DNA of 64,000 nt, taken from positions 186,001-250,000 of the forward strand of contig JABYQU010000017.1 in NCBI GenBank assembly GCA_022264855.1. Direction: 5' to 3'. A program made the position numbers and the translations under genes. The notes below the pieces were generated by a model. That model did not search any database and was not told the origin of the DNA. It saw only the letters and a list, made by a program, of their open reading frames with translations. This document shows, piece after piece, positions 36,721 to 48,361 of the stretch (positions are counted from its first letter, which is position 1; each line of letters starts with the position of its first letter). This DNA is from Lenzites betulinus (taxonomy: Eukaryota > Basidiomycota > Agaricomycetes > Polyporales > Polyporaceae).

Positions 36721-37165
36721 GAGCGGAGCGTAGGAGGTGGGTGCTGGTGTTTGGGCAGCGGAGCGCGGAGCCGATGGGGTATGGCGAGGAAGGCGGGGTG
36801 GAGGATGGGTACGACGGCGTTAGGACGGCGGGGTGCGCTATGACGGCCTGTCGGAGGTACGCGTTTCTGGCGGACGGGCATTCCGTTATGAGCGGGCGGC
36901 GGAAGCTCGGTGCTGCCGAGACGATAGCTACTACATCCCTAGTCGCCGGTGAGTAGTTTTCAGATAGATTCAGAGAGGAAACATGGCACAAGGTTGAGAC
37001 AATGTGCGATATTCGCGGCATGCCAAGAGTTGGAAGCCCGAGAGATTGACACGGCTGCCCTCGGCGGGCTCGCCTTGCGCGCGCTCGAGCAGCCCCCATG
37101 GTGTCAGGAAAAGGTAAGGCTCGCAGCGGCGCCTTGATCTGCGAAGCTTTACCGGCGGGCAGCCA

Positions 37166-37400
37166 TTAGAGAGGCTCGAGGTCGGTCGCAGCAAAGTCCA
37201 CGAGGTGCCTGATAGCGAGGCCAACATAAATGAGCACGAGTGAAACTACTGGCACAAGTGCAGGTTGCACCCACCTCAGTCTCGTTTCCCCCGTGTCCTA
37301 GGTCAAACTCGCCGAGGAAGGGCCACGCTTCAACCAAGTTGTCCGCAGTAATGCGAGGGACGCCATTCAGGCATCCATCGCTTGGAGGAACTGCGGATTT
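37166..37400 (-). other. Coding-like fragment with a possible C-terminal membrane helix
   Basis: Two minus-strand stretches look coded: VPRITADNLVEAWPFLGEFD with a GT donor after HGGNETE, then VSLVLIYVGLAIRHLVDFAA ending in a stop at 37166. I could not join them to a start codon or to the gene upstream without an in-frame stop. It may be the end of that gene, a separate gene or a relic. Confidence 0.3.
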
Positions 37401-37498
37401 TTTGGGTCATTTACGAGCGCGCGGAATTGAGTCGCTAATGCCTAGAAGCCGGCCAACCAGCCATACTCACTGTCCGGCATTTGCTCGGGCCCGCGGTA

Positions 37499-38272
37499 TT
37501 ATCCCTTCAAGCGTTGTCGCGCATTTTCAGACACGTTCGGATCGTCCATAAATCTGTACGCGGGAGCTTCAGAATTGGGGATATCAACGGTCGTCAAGCC
37601 ATCGTCATTCGCTACAAACAAACCTTGTTAGCCAAAACGCCCCTGCTTCCCAAACAGGATGGACCTACCTGTATCACCCCGACAGCGCGAGCAGGCGAGC
37701 AGGTCACAGAGGCTGCATATTTATTCCCCGTAGGATCAGCACGCCAACTTGCGTGGTGAACGAAGATTGAGTGAAAGGGCCCGGACAAGGGGTATCGAGG
37801 ATCGTCAAGAGCTCGTCAAAATGCCCGTACTTTCCCTCGATGGCACGAAGCTCGTAGCGTGCGATCGTCGTATTGTCCTTCTGGCTGTCCGTTGCTACGA
37901 AGCGGCACAGCGCAGGTCGGGAATAGCACTGAAGGCGCAGGGAAGGTGTACACCTGAAGGTGGGTTTTACGTGACCCCAATGTTGAAGTTTGAACGTTTT
38001 CGGGTGCTGAAGGGCTCACAGGTAAGTGGAACGTGACGACTTCATTGCTGCAAGGTGGTGTGCAATCACTGCAATGTCGACCTGAATGGTTTAAGGTAAG
38101 TCGAGATTCAATCAGCAGATCCAAATTATTCGGCCTCTGATTAATTGGTGCGTCCTTGATCCTACGTACTTATGAACGTTTGAACATCAGGTTCTTGTGT
38201 GGTCTTCTTCGACTTGATGATTTCGGGCGGCATCAGGAACGTATAGCAGTTATCACCAATGCTGCCAAGCAT
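37499..38272 (-). CDS. Unknown 152-aa protein
   Basis: Not recognised. Exons on the minus strand: 38272-38170, 38081-38020, 37928-37831, 37747-37665, 37611-37499. Phases agree at all four junctions and the total is a multiple of three, the main support. It starts MLGSIGDNCYTFLMPPEIIK and has RHCSDCTPPC, a cysteine pair cluster, then RYELRAIEG, GNKYAASVTCSPARAVGVIQ and a final NDDGLTTVDIPN region. No signal peptide or membrane segment. It may continue into the coding-like fragment further left if the RLKG stop at 37499 is bypassed by splicing. Function cannot be assigned. Confidence 0.4.
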
Positions 38273-38566
38273 AGACACATGCACCCTAGCCAGGGGTGAA
38301 CCCAGGACAGGTGAAGGAGCGTCAGCGGATGGGGCATTGGGGGCCGCTCATTTTGTATTGCACTTGATCGGGTAGTAGTGCACCCCGCGCTGCGCGCAAT
38401 TTCGTCATGTCATGTGTGAGCATCTGATATTAAGGCGGTACGTATGTTAGAAGAGCCCTCGGGCCTTAGTCTATAGTCCGAGGAGTGGGCATGTTCGGGT
38501 CCAGTCTCCTAGGCGGAAAATTCTCCAAAGGTTCTCTGTCCAAACCGTCCGTCGCTCAGTATATCG

Positions 38567-39003
38567 CTACTCGTTACGGCCCATAACAAGTGAAAGTACG
38601 CACGTCCTCACATCCCATACGTCCTCGCTGCTCCGTCCCGCACGTCTCCGTGCCCACCACTCTGCACGACGGCGGATCCATAGGTCCCGCTTCTCCTCGG
38701 GGTGCACGCCCTTCAGGCTCATGCAGAACTTGAATTCTTCCAGTTTCGGAGCACACGTAGCCATCTCGCCGTACCGCCAGAGTGAGCGCGCTTGCGAGCT
38801 GATTACTGTCGGAGTTTGTGCCGTCATCAGCAAGCGGTCATTCAGGGTACAAAATGCAAGAATGGGAACTCGCCATTGCAGAGCAGAAAGTCGTCAAAGA
38901 GTTTCATGCACGCCGGGACGTCCTCCGGCGTGGGATGCACTTTGCGGAGATATTCTTCCTCCTGCCGGACAATCTCAGGGTTCAGCGGCTCTTCCCTGGA
39001 CAT
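38567..39003 (-). CDS. EMI1-like twin-CX9C protein (DUF3128)
   Basis: Small protein of the Early Meiotic Induction 1 / DUF3128 family; such twin-CX9C proteins are imported into the mitochondrial intermembrane space by the Mia40 route. Exons on the minus strand: 39003-38874 and 38805-38567; 122 aa. The two CX9C motifs are CMKLFDDFLLC and CAPKLEEFKFC, followed by LHP/VHPEEKRDLWIRRRAEW-type sequence and RSSEDVWDVR, the family's C-terminal signature. The intron appears to use a GC donor (G|GCGAGT): this alone joins FLLCN to VISSQARSLWRYGEM in frame; the nearest GT donors give extra or out-of-phase residues. Head to head with AP-3 sigma. Confidence 0.8.
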
Positions 39004-39412
39004 CTTCTATAATAGGGCCTATGCTGAGTGCTGCCGATGGACCAAGTGACCGAGTATATACGAGCAAGTACCAGCGAGATGGTGGTCAACACCGAGCTGC
39101 TTTGCAGAGCTTGTGTCTCAATAGACGCTTGTGCCGATAGCCACAAGCGCTCGGCACATTAATGCGGTCGGACCGTTGTGCCGCCGGCGAATTCCGAGCG
39201 TCACTGGGGACACGGGCGCTCCGGCTGCTATGCCTCTCTCCAGTGTCCACTGACACACCTAGGCACAGTGCTATAGCGTGCAGGACTGCAGTGAGGTTAA
39301 GCACGATAAGTTCTTCATCAGGGACAACCTGCAGCTGGATATCTTGGCTTATAACTCTCGGCGACGTTTACTTCACACTTGAACATAACGCGACGCGCAA
39401 CATCCGACAGCC
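39004..39412. promoter_or_regulatory. Shared divergent promoter, EMI1-like / AP-3 sigma
   Basis: The two start codons are 409 bases apart and point away from each other; no other gene lies between. No clear TATA box. Confidence 0.5.
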
Positions 39413-40324
39413 ATGATCCACGCAGTCCTCATCTGTACGTCCTCCTACCCCGCCTCACTGCACCCCTTCTCACCACTCTTACCCTGTATTCTGATCATGC
39501 AGTTAACACCTCGGGAGTGCCCCGCCTCACCAAGTTCTACTCGCCGATTGCACACTCTGCACAAACCCTTGTCGAGCGCATCTACGCCCTTGTCGCTGCG
39601 CGTCAGCCCGGCCTCTGCAACTTCCTCGACGCACCCGAGCTTGAGGCGTTCCTCACCCCCAAAGGCAGCGATAGCGCCAGCGATGGCGAACGGCTACGCG
39701 TCGTGTACCGCAGTTATGCGACGCTGCACTTTGTGTTCGTTGTGGACACCGCAGAGAGTGAGCTCGGGATCTTGGATCTCATTCAGGTGCGTCTGCGCTT
39801 CCTACGAATGTAGGATCAGTATTGAGCATGGATGGTGCGTCTCGTAGGTCTTCGTAGAGTCTTTGGACAGTGCATTCGAGAACGTGTGCGAGCTCGATCT
39901 TGTGTTCCACTTCGACGAGGTGCGTTCCATTGCGCCATGCTAATACAACTCACCTCGACATAGTGCTAATCCCCGCCCGCAGGCGCACCACATCCTGTCC
40001 GAGATCATCCAAGGTGGCCTCGTACTCGAGACGAATGTGAACGAGATCGACCGCGCAGGTACGCTCACTCCCCGAACTTCTTCCGCCCACAGAAGAACCC
40101 CTCGCTGATCCAACCCCCGTGCCTGTCGTCGGTGCCTATCTTCGCCTCCGCTGTGCTATACGCCGTGTGCAGTGCAAGAAGCCGCACGCGCGCGTAAGGA
40201 GTCCTTCGCGTCCGCAAACCCGCTCTCGCTTGGCGGCGGCGGCACCGTCGGCTCGCGCAGCGCAGGCCTGCAGACACCCCTGGGCTGGCTCGCGGGCAGG
40301 CTGACGAGCGTCGGCGCGCGATGA
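39413..40324 (+). CDS. APS3: AP-3 adaptor complex sigma subunit
   Basis: Small subunit of the AP-3 coat that sorts cargo from Golgi or endosome to the vacuole. Exons: 39413-39434, 39503-39786, 39848-39919, 39983-40058, 40173-40324; 201 aa, close to the family length. The sigma-adaptin fold is evident: MIHAVLIFNTSGVPRLTKFY at the start, RSYATLHFVFVVDTAESELG and ILDLIQVFVESLDSAFENVC in the core, and FDEAHHILSEIIQGGLVLET near the end. The ESELGILDLIQVFVE block is the AP-3 type rather than AP-1 or AP-2. The last 40 residues are a Gly/Ala/Ser-rich tail typical of fungi. Confidence 0.93.
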
Positions 40325-40901
40325 ACCCCAATATCGACGTCCCAATTCGCGCCCCCTCCCGCACCTGCGACTGCGAACAGACTACCCGGGACCGGGTGCA
40401 CGGACGTGGGACGCAGCGCCTCCGGGACAGACGGGCGACTCCAATCCCGGTGCCAGTCGATGTCGCGCCCTGACACCGACTCCCGAGTCCGCGGAACAGC
40501 GCGCAGTATATGCCCCGATGCAGGCATGGCGGGGCCAACCCCGAGGACTTGGAGGTCGTTAGGTTCGTGCGGGGTGGGATTACCTTGGCGAGGGAACCGC
40601 GCGGATGCGCCGCGTCAGTTTGCCGGCGGACAGGTGGATACGTACGTGGGCTGAAGCTTGGGATGGGTGAGAGTGTACGGTACTCTGCTACAATATGGCA
40701 ATGCGACATACGCGGTGCATTGCCTACCTGCAGGATATATTGGGACTATGTACACACGCACGCACGCGTTGTACGGCACGGAGCTCGTCGTGAACGAGCA
40801 TGGGCGCAAGGTGGTTTGCACGGCACTCCGTCTCGCGATCGCTCCCCGCGATTCGGTCTCCTATGGCGGAAGCAGCTCAACGCGGAGCGCACGCCGAGTA
40901 A
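40325..40901. other. Convergent 3' region
   Basis: About 580 bases between the AP-3 sigma and MED6 stop codons, holding both 3' UTRs. No gene recognised. Confidence 0.5.
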
Positions 40902-42143
40902 TCACGGTGCCAGTGCTGGAAGCGTCAGTGTCCCTTGCGTGCGAGAGCGCGGGTTAGCCCCGAGATGAGTGGCGGCCTGCTTGCACGACTTACTCTTCTT
41001 TTTCTTCTTGCCGCCGCCGGGCGGACCTTTGGCTGGGGGCTCCTGTGGCGTTGGCGCGTTGGACGGGCCCTTGGGGGTCGTGCCCCTCGGGACGGGTGCC
41101 GGCGTGACGGACGAGCGGCCAGCGGTGACGGTAGCAGGTGTTTCCGGAACAGCTTCCTCGGGTGGGGCAGCCGGGAGCTGGAAGGACTCATGCGCATGCA
41201 GGGCAGTGGTGCGCATGGCATTGAACAGCAACATGGTGTTCTGCTGTCGTCGCGAAGATGACGAGGGCTCGGCCGACTCGAGGGCACCCGTGGCAGCAAG
41301 CCCACGCCCCGAAGCCGAGGGTGTCGACGCCAGATCCTCGGGCGGGAGCACTTCTGAGGACTCTGCGGCAGGCACGGGGGAGCCCTCGGCAGCACGCTTC
41401 TTGCTCCCCGCGGCATCTGTCGTCGAGGCGGGCGGCTCTGCGATCGGCCACACGAAGCCAGTGCGGGGCGTGTACGCGGGCCTCTGTGAGCGTAGGGTGT
41501 CAAGGGACTTTTGGAGGGAGTGTAACGAGGTGAGCTGTAAAGGAGGTGAAGGTGTGCAGTCGGAGGATCGGCCGATGCGCAGGGACGTACGAGCCTGTTG
41601 GAAATCAAGGTGTACACGTCCGGTGATTGGTAGATGCGATTGTTGAGAATGAAATAGACGGCGAGGGGGCGCACTGCTCCGTCGACGCTCTCAGAACGGT
41701 GGGAGAGGGCGACTCACCTGGCGACTCACCTTCGTCTGGTGAGAGACGCTCTCGTTTGTGTATTATAAACAGCGAGGGTGGCTCGGCATGCACGAGAGCA
41801 AACTCGATGCCGGTGAAGCGTCTGAGAAGAAACATGACACATTAGGGCCGCAGCAAAGCAGGAAGGAGGAAGCTTCCTGCCTGAGTTCCTCCGCTTCGTT
41901 TACGAGCGGGAGGCCGGTGTGCATCGTCTGCATGCGCAGGACCTGGTTGTTGCTCTGCTTATCGTAGAACATGGAGGTGGTGAAGTAATCGAACGCGTTT
42001 TCGGCTGAGAGCGGGCCATGTGCCTACGACGTTGGGTGAGAATGGGCGTTCAGCTGGGAGAGACTGTCCGAGACCTGGATCCACTCGTGCCAGATGAAAA
42101 AGCGGTGGCTGTAGTCGTCAGGCGGGTGGAGGTCGACGTCCAT
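40902..42143 (-). CDS. MED6: Mediator complex head subunit 6
   Basis: Part of the Mediator head, which connects activators to RNA polymerase II. Exons on the minus strand: 42143-42075, 42023-41881, 41821-41730, 41673-41591, 41534-40902; 339 aa. The conserved core is complete: HRFFIWHEWIQ, ENAFDYFTTSMFYDKQSNNQ, VLRMQTMHTG, FTGIEFALVHAEPPSLFIIH, AVYFILNNRIYQSPDVYTLI and RPAYTPRTGFVWPIAEP. The C-terminus is a Pro/Ala/Ser-rich region with a KKKKKSKS cluster. The second intron uses a GC donor (CTCAG|GCAGGA), required to join EELR to RFTGIEF. The third has two identical GTGAGTCGCC donors 12 bases apart. A strong GTAAGT inside the Lys cluster near 41002 may start one more intron that would shorten the tail. 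Confidence 0.93.
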
Positions 42144-42433
42144 GGCGCGTTTGGGGTGCTGTTTGCTGGCTGACGGAGGCGCGGGTGGCGGTAGGATGGT
42201 GGTAAGAGCCAGGAGAGCGGTATGGACGCGATTGGCGGGACGCGCTCACGGGCGCGCGTGTGTCCCACAGTGTCTGCCCGTTCCCAGACGAGCCGACCGG
42301 GTTCGCCAATAATCCGCCCGTCCCACTACTCTGTCTCCTACCACATCCTCGGGCCACCCGTCTTCAAGTACTTACCTCCCACCCCCGCCATGTCGCCCGC
42401 CAAACGGTTCCCCGCCCCCGCCCACTTCGCCCG
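42144..42433. promoter_or_regulatory. Shared divergent promoter, MED6 / NRAMP
   Basis: Only 290 bases separate the two divergent start codons, so both promoters overlap here. C/T-rich tracts precede the NRAMP ATG. Confidence 0.55.
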
Positions 42434-44859
42434 ATGTCCCTCCTGGACCATCCAGAGCGCGCCGCCGCGTACAGCACGCCCCGCGTCAGCGACGCACCGA
42501 CATGGCGAGCCCGTCTCGTGCACAGCACGCGTACCGTAACTCGGCATATCACAAAACACGTCGGAGTGGGCATCATATGCTCTGTTGCCTACTTTGATCC
42601 GTAAGCAGTATACGCCCATAGCCGCGTAGAACTAGACATGCTAACAGACCGCACCCGTAGAGGTAACTGGAGTGTGGATCTACAAGCGGGTTCCCTCTTC
42701 GGCTACAGGCCGATGCTATTTGTCGTGCTCATGGCCGGACTAGGTGCGATGGTTCTCCAGGTGAATATCCACTCGCACGGGTCCGACCCCAGTCTAACGT
42801 CCGGACCCAGTCGCTCGCCTTCAAACTTGGCTGCGTTACAGGCCTAGGTACGCACATCCCGAAGCGTGTCATCCGCTGGCGTAACGCTAATACATATGCC
42901 AGATTTGGCTTCGCACTGTCGCCTCCTCTTCCACGACCGTCCGAGGCATAAACGGCTCATACGTTTCGGCGTGCTCTATCCGCTATACGTGCTCTCCGAG
43001 ATCGCAATAGTGAGCACTGACCTCGCAGAACTGCTTGGTTCCGCTATAGGCCTCTGTCTCATCTTTCCGTCAATTCCCCTTTGGGCTGCGGTTCTCATTA
43101 CTGCATCCGATGTTTTGATTTTCCTCATTATCGGTGATCCTTCTCGTGGCCATGGTCGCCCTGTGAAAATCTTTGAATACACCGTGATGACGCTCGTAAG
43201 CACAAAGAGAGACAACGTGTCAATCTCGCGTCAGGACTGATGAATCTGTGCGTTGCAGGTTGCCGCGGTCTTTGTCTGCTTCCTGGTTCTCCTCGCCAGG
43301 GTTGGGCCTAATTGGGGCCAGACGTTTCTGGGGTTCATCCCCTCCAAAGTTTTGTTTCAGACAAAACCTGATGCCCTATACACTGGTGAGTTTGCTTCGC
43401 GACTTCTGAAGTACCGATGTACGCATCACTCATTTGAGTTTTCTATCGCAGCTGTCGGGATTCTTGGTGCCACCGTGATGCCGCACGCTCTGTACCTTGG
43501 ATCGTATCTCGCAACTCAGGACCGCATCACTGCACCTCCCGTTTTACCCTCACCCGCGTCAAGTGGGCCGTCCAGTTTTAGAAGCAAAGCAAGAGCGTGG
43601 CTCAAGTCTCTGTTTGAGATCTCCCGAGCAGAGCGTATCGCGGCCTCTAGAGAATACCGCGGCAAATACGACCACCAAAACAACGAGCTCAGCTTCGTCC
43701 GTGCACACCTGTCCCACGGACTCGTGGATGTGATTGTCAGCCTGTTGGCGGTTGCTGTGCCAATAAATTCAGCGTACGCGACGAACCTTCTAGCACCGTA
43801 ATTCCTTCCGACTATGTCCTCACTACTTCCCTAACAGTATTCTCGTCATTGCCGCGGCGGTCTTCTTCAACAAAGATGGCGCGTCATCATCTTCCGCCCC
43901 GGCCGGACTCTTCGACGCACACGATTTGATCAAGGCGCACATTGGCACAGGTCAGTGCTCGCGCTTGAAAGTCGCGTTCGCGCCGTATAGGCTACAGCCA
44001 TTGCATCCGTCGGTTTTTGACTGATCAAATCACGCATCGCAGCCGCCGCGTTCATATTCGCACTCGCACTGCTCTGCGCAGGCCAGACCGCGAGCATCAC
44101 CGCCACGCTCGCAGGCCAGATCGTATCCGAAGGGTTCATCGAATGGCGCGTTTCCGTGAGCAGCCCTCCTCTTACTGCGTCCGTCCCCGAAGCGCCGCTG
44201 ACTGGTTTCATGCATTGCTCCCCCCGCCTTCCGCCCTTCTGTCTGTGTTCGCACTTCGAAACTTCGTGATGTGACGTGTACAGCCGTTCCTTCGTCGGAT
44301 AATCACGCGCCTCATCGGGCTCATACCCTCTGTCGTCGTCGCCATCGGAGTGGGACGGCCCGGGATTGACGCGCTGCTCGTCGCGTCGCAGGTCGCGCTC
44401 GCGATCGTGCTTCCCTTCGTCGCTGCGCCCCTCATCTTGCTCACGTCGTCCAAGGCGGTGATGAGCGTCCGCCATCCCTCGCGGGTGGAAGTGCGCACGT
44501 CCGCAGCCGAGTCTTTGGTCCTGGGAAGTGTGGTGCAGACGCTCCCGGGGCTTCCAGAGCCGGATCCGCCCACCGGCGTCGAGGAGTGCGATGTGGTCCC
44601 CATCCCAAGTACCTCCCCGGTGCCCGGGGACGTCTCGGAGCCATTAGACGAGAAGAGCGCGAACGCCATCCGGATCGGAGTCGAGAAGGAAGACGTGGGC
44701 GTAGAGGTGCACCGCGCGCCGCCAGAGGCGGGCAGCGAGGACGGCTGCGTGTCGTTCGCGAACCACTGGGCGGTCACCGTGGTCGCGTCCGTCGTGTTCC
44801 TCATCATCCTCGCCGCGAACGTGTACGCGATCGTCATGCTCGCGCTTGGCAAGGTGTGA
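42434..44859 (+). CDS. NRAMP-family divalent metal transporter (SMF type)
   Basis: Proton-coupled import of manganese, iron or other divalent metals. Exons: 42434-42600, 42661-42760, 42811-42847, 42903-43195, 43259-43385, 43452-43797, 43838-43950, 44043-44155, 44284-44859; 623 aa. The helix 1 metal site DPGN (residues 55-58, split by the first intron) and the helix 6 motif ATVMPHALYLGS are intact. Other blocks: TDLAELLGSAIGLCLIFPSI, AGQTASITATLAGQIVSEGF and HWAVTVVASVVFLIILAANV. Two hydrophilic loops, one before PINSAYA and a longer one of about 100 residues before the last helix, carry the acidic and Ser/Pro-rich sequence common in fungal members. The compartment (plasma membrane, endosome or vacuole) cannot be told. 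Confidence 0.94.
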
Positions 44860-45770
44860 GGCCTTGAGGTGCGATATACCCCCGCGGTCGCAGTGTTGTT
44901 GGCGCGGATGTGCTGTGCTGTACGATTGGACCGGAGGCGGATGGGTGGGCGATCGCGGACGGACGATGTGCCCTGTGTATTCACTGTAACTTATTCGGAA
45001 CTCCTCCCCGCCGGTGATGCACGCGCGTGCCCTTCCCCATTTCACAACTGGCTTGCCCCTATAGTCAGAGTCTGAGCCCAAACCCAAGCCCAGACCGCGA
45101 CGTAGCACAAGTATAGGAATCGGCACGCCAAGCGACCCGCACCGTTGTAGCTCGAACTTCGTGGAAGATTTCTGCAGCGCGAGCGCACCGCCGACCGGGG
45201 CAGCCCCGAGCGCGACGTCCGAAACGTCGTCGAAGCCCGCGCCCATGTGCACTCGCGCGGCGGACTCCGACGACGGTCAGCCTGTCAGGCCTGCTGATCC
45301 CGAGAGTGTCGGAGGGCTCTCGGGGCGCTGCGCGCCCGAGCCGCAGCCTGGCCAGGCACGCGGCGCGCAGCCTAACTGTACGGAGATACTTGGGATGCTG
45401 GCATTGGTACCCGTCGCGTCCGCGTACGGTGGCGGTCGGGGTAGCGAGTGTGCTGTGTAACGTGTTGCGTGCCCATCGCCATCGCCATCGCCGTGGATAT
45501 GGCGGCCCTCAGGCTTTCCATTTGGCCATCCATGACACGAACCATCTGACGTCCGACCACAAGTGACACGCAGTGTTTACATATCCGACGGCGTCCGTAC
45601 ACATGGCGATAAGTCCCACACAACCGGGAATGAAAAGATGATGAAGAGTACGTGAAACAAACAGTAAGTAGACTGGGCGGGCGTGCACGTCGAGCCAAGC
45701 CACCGCGCGTGCATGGCACATATCCACAAATCCACAGATCCACAAATCCTACACAGCCCGCCGTGTAGAA
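44860..45770. other. Convergent 3' region
   Basis: About 0.9 kb between the NRAMP and carboxypeptidase stop codons. It holds both 3' UTRs and no recognisable gene. Confidence 0.5.
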
Positions 45771-48361
45771 CTAGAGGGGCGTGATCGCCGCAATGAGCAT
45801 CGCGGCGACGACGGTGAGGAGCGACGTCGAGGTCAGCAGCGACGAGTTCGGCTGCGTCGCCGTCGGGTCGGCCGCCGACGCGCCCCCCGTGCCCGTCGCG
45901 CTGCCCGAGCCCGCAGACGCGGTGGCGAGCGCGCCGGCGGAGAGCGAGCTGTTCGCCATGATCTGCGTGAACATCTGGTACGCGGCCTCGCCGACGGCGA
46001 GCGCGCCGTGCGAGTACGCGGGGACCTCGTGGCCGCTTCAGGGCGGGTAGTGCAGTGCGAGGATCGGCGGGCAGGCGTGCAAGCGGGCAAGCGGGCGATG
46101 CAGTGACAAAGGCGGGAGGGGGTACCGCAGGGTCGGGTTAGCATATAGCGCGGGAATAGCAGCAGCGGGCGGCGGGAGACGGGTGCTTACGCGCCGAAGA
46201 TGCGGACGTAGGAGAACGTGCCGGCGTTCTTGAAGAGCCCCGCGGGCGTGCCGTTCACGGTGAAGTTCGCGAAGGTCTGGGTCGCGTACGTGCTGGAGAA
46301 TTTGGTCTGCAGCGCGTCGACCTGTGTGCCACGGGGCCCGGGCTGCGTCAGCAGTGTCGGGATGCGGTGGGTGAGTGAGCGCGCTTACCATCGCCTCCAC
46401 GCCGTGGAAGTTGAGGATGTAGTCCTGTGGATATGATGATTTAGCCACGAGGTATGACTGTATGCGGGCCGGTGGATTGACGCACCGCGTCGCCGTCGTA
46501 GATGACGGTGCGCACGCCGGCGTCGATGACCCGCTCGAGCAGCGGGCGGGAGGTGCGCATCCAGTCGCCCGTGTCCGCGAAATTGAAATAGATGTCGTCG
46601 CTGCTCATGACCCACGTGGACTCCGCGCCGATGGTCTTCATGAGCGACTGCTGCGTGAGGTAGTGCGTGAGGTCCGGCGGGTACAGGTCGATCGAGCCGC
46701 TCAGGATGTAGTACGGGTCGTAGGGCCCGAGCACGCCGGACAGGATCGCGTTGTTGCAGAACTCCTGCGCGTTCGAGCACACCGAGTTGTTGCCGTTGTT
46801 GTTGCATTGTGTGATCTGCGCACGCTAGGTGGGCATCGGCCGTGGGCAAGGGGAGATTGGGGCGCACCTGGTCTTTGCAACCTCCTGTGCGGTTCCACGC
46901 ATCGGTTGCTTTCTGGATCGTGTCCGCGGACACCAACGGATGGTAGCTAGGACTGTCTAAGGGACTGCGACGACGGCCCACAGCAAACACCGCACTCACG
47001 GGTTCGACGCTGCGTAGGACAGGTAGCCAGGGTACTGCGCAAGAGGATCCTGCAAGACACCACTTTGTCAGCGGGCGGATATTTTTGCTGCTCGATTGCG
47101 TGCGTACGGTGAGGCCATCGCCAATGCCCAAGGTCTTGAGGTTGATGGCGGTGCCGTTCACCGTACCGTTGGCGATGCCCGCGTTCTGGTCCAAAATGTA
47201 GCTAATGAAGGGCGTTCAGAGCCTCGTTCCACGGCCGCGGGGGGCACTGAGCAAATTAATCAAGGCCTTACGCAGCAATTGTAGGGCCATAGTGGCCTCC
47301 GTATCTAGACCACATCCGGTCAGCGATGCTGTGCCCTGATCATCACGCGAGGGCACTGCGCACGACTCGGTCCAGAGGGCAAAGTCTGCAGTCTTGTACT
47401 TGGAGAACTTTGCGTCCGCGAAGAACATCTGCAGGAACTAAGGTTCGGGGGCGGCGTGAGCACGTGTGGGGCGGTGGCCCGCCGCGGCACGGGGCGTCGA
47501 GGAGCATGCGGACTTGGAACGGTGCCCACCTTCCACACGTCTGCCGCGGCCTGCTGGGAGGTGCCGACGACGGTCTCCCCGTGGGAGAACCCTGTGCCCA
47601 CCGGCTGGTCGAGGTACAACCTGCCAAAGGGGAAGACGCGTCAACGTTTCATCCGCGAGGGCGCAGGGCAAGCCCCGGCCGGGCAGTGGGGTGCGCGCGC
47701 ACATGTTGGAGACGTTGTTCCACGAGTACGGGTTGGGCGTAACGGCACTGCTGTCGTTCGTGATCCTGCACGGTCCGTTCTCCTGGAATAACCCGATCAT
47801 GGACGAGCTCCCCGGCTGTCGGACGGGGGTGAGTCTCGCCAGTCAGGGTCTTGCTATACGGAGCGCGGCACGCACCCCGCCATTGAGCCATATCGTCAGA
47901 GGGGCTGAGTCTGAGCCGTTCCGTGCGGCGAAGAACCAGAACCTAGATCACGCGAAGCGACCCCGGAAGGACGCGGGCGGTCAGCACGACGCAGAAATTG
48001 AATGCGAGCGCGAACGGGTGTCGCGCGAATTAGCGTGAAACACGGGTGGCGGGCGTGCTTACCAAAGGCTCTGGTTTTCGGTAAGGTCGCCGTAGCCGGA
48101 GGCCTGATAGACCCCGGGCGTGGTCTCGCACACGCCGCTGTTCTCGACGACGCGCAGCTTGCCCGGGGTGGTGCTGGGCGCGGTGCTGTTGGCGTCGGTA
48201 GCGGCCAAAAGCGCGCCGTTGAGCTGGGCACGGGTGGCGGTATCGGCGATGCCGCCAATGACGCCGTTGTACACAGGGACTTGTCCGGCAAGGACCTGGG
48301 CAGCGGCGGCCGCGAGGACGCCCCAGAGGACGGCCCGCCGGGCGGGTGTGTGAGCTGGCAT
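45771..48361 (-). CDS. Secreted serine carboxypeptidase (S10), probably GPI-anchored
   Basis: Removes C-terminal residues from peptides outside the cell or at the surface. Thirteen exons on the minus strand: 48361-48063, 47942-47876, 47815-47703, 47620-47530, 47437-47364, 47304-47272, 47201-47108, 47049-47000, 46946-46868, 46815-46486, 46424-46389, 46321-46191, 46035-45771; 553 aa. A signal peptide ([19 protein letters not shown]) begins the protein. Substrate motif [20 protein letters not shown], nucleophile in TESYGGHYGP (Ser215), the Asp in DGDADYILNF, and GAGHEVPAY (His468) give a full triad. About 50 residues rich in Ala, Gly, Ser and Thr lead to a terminal hydrophobic stretch ([16 protein letters not shown]), a GPI signal pattern. 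The last intron uses an AAG acceptor. Confidence 0.92.
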
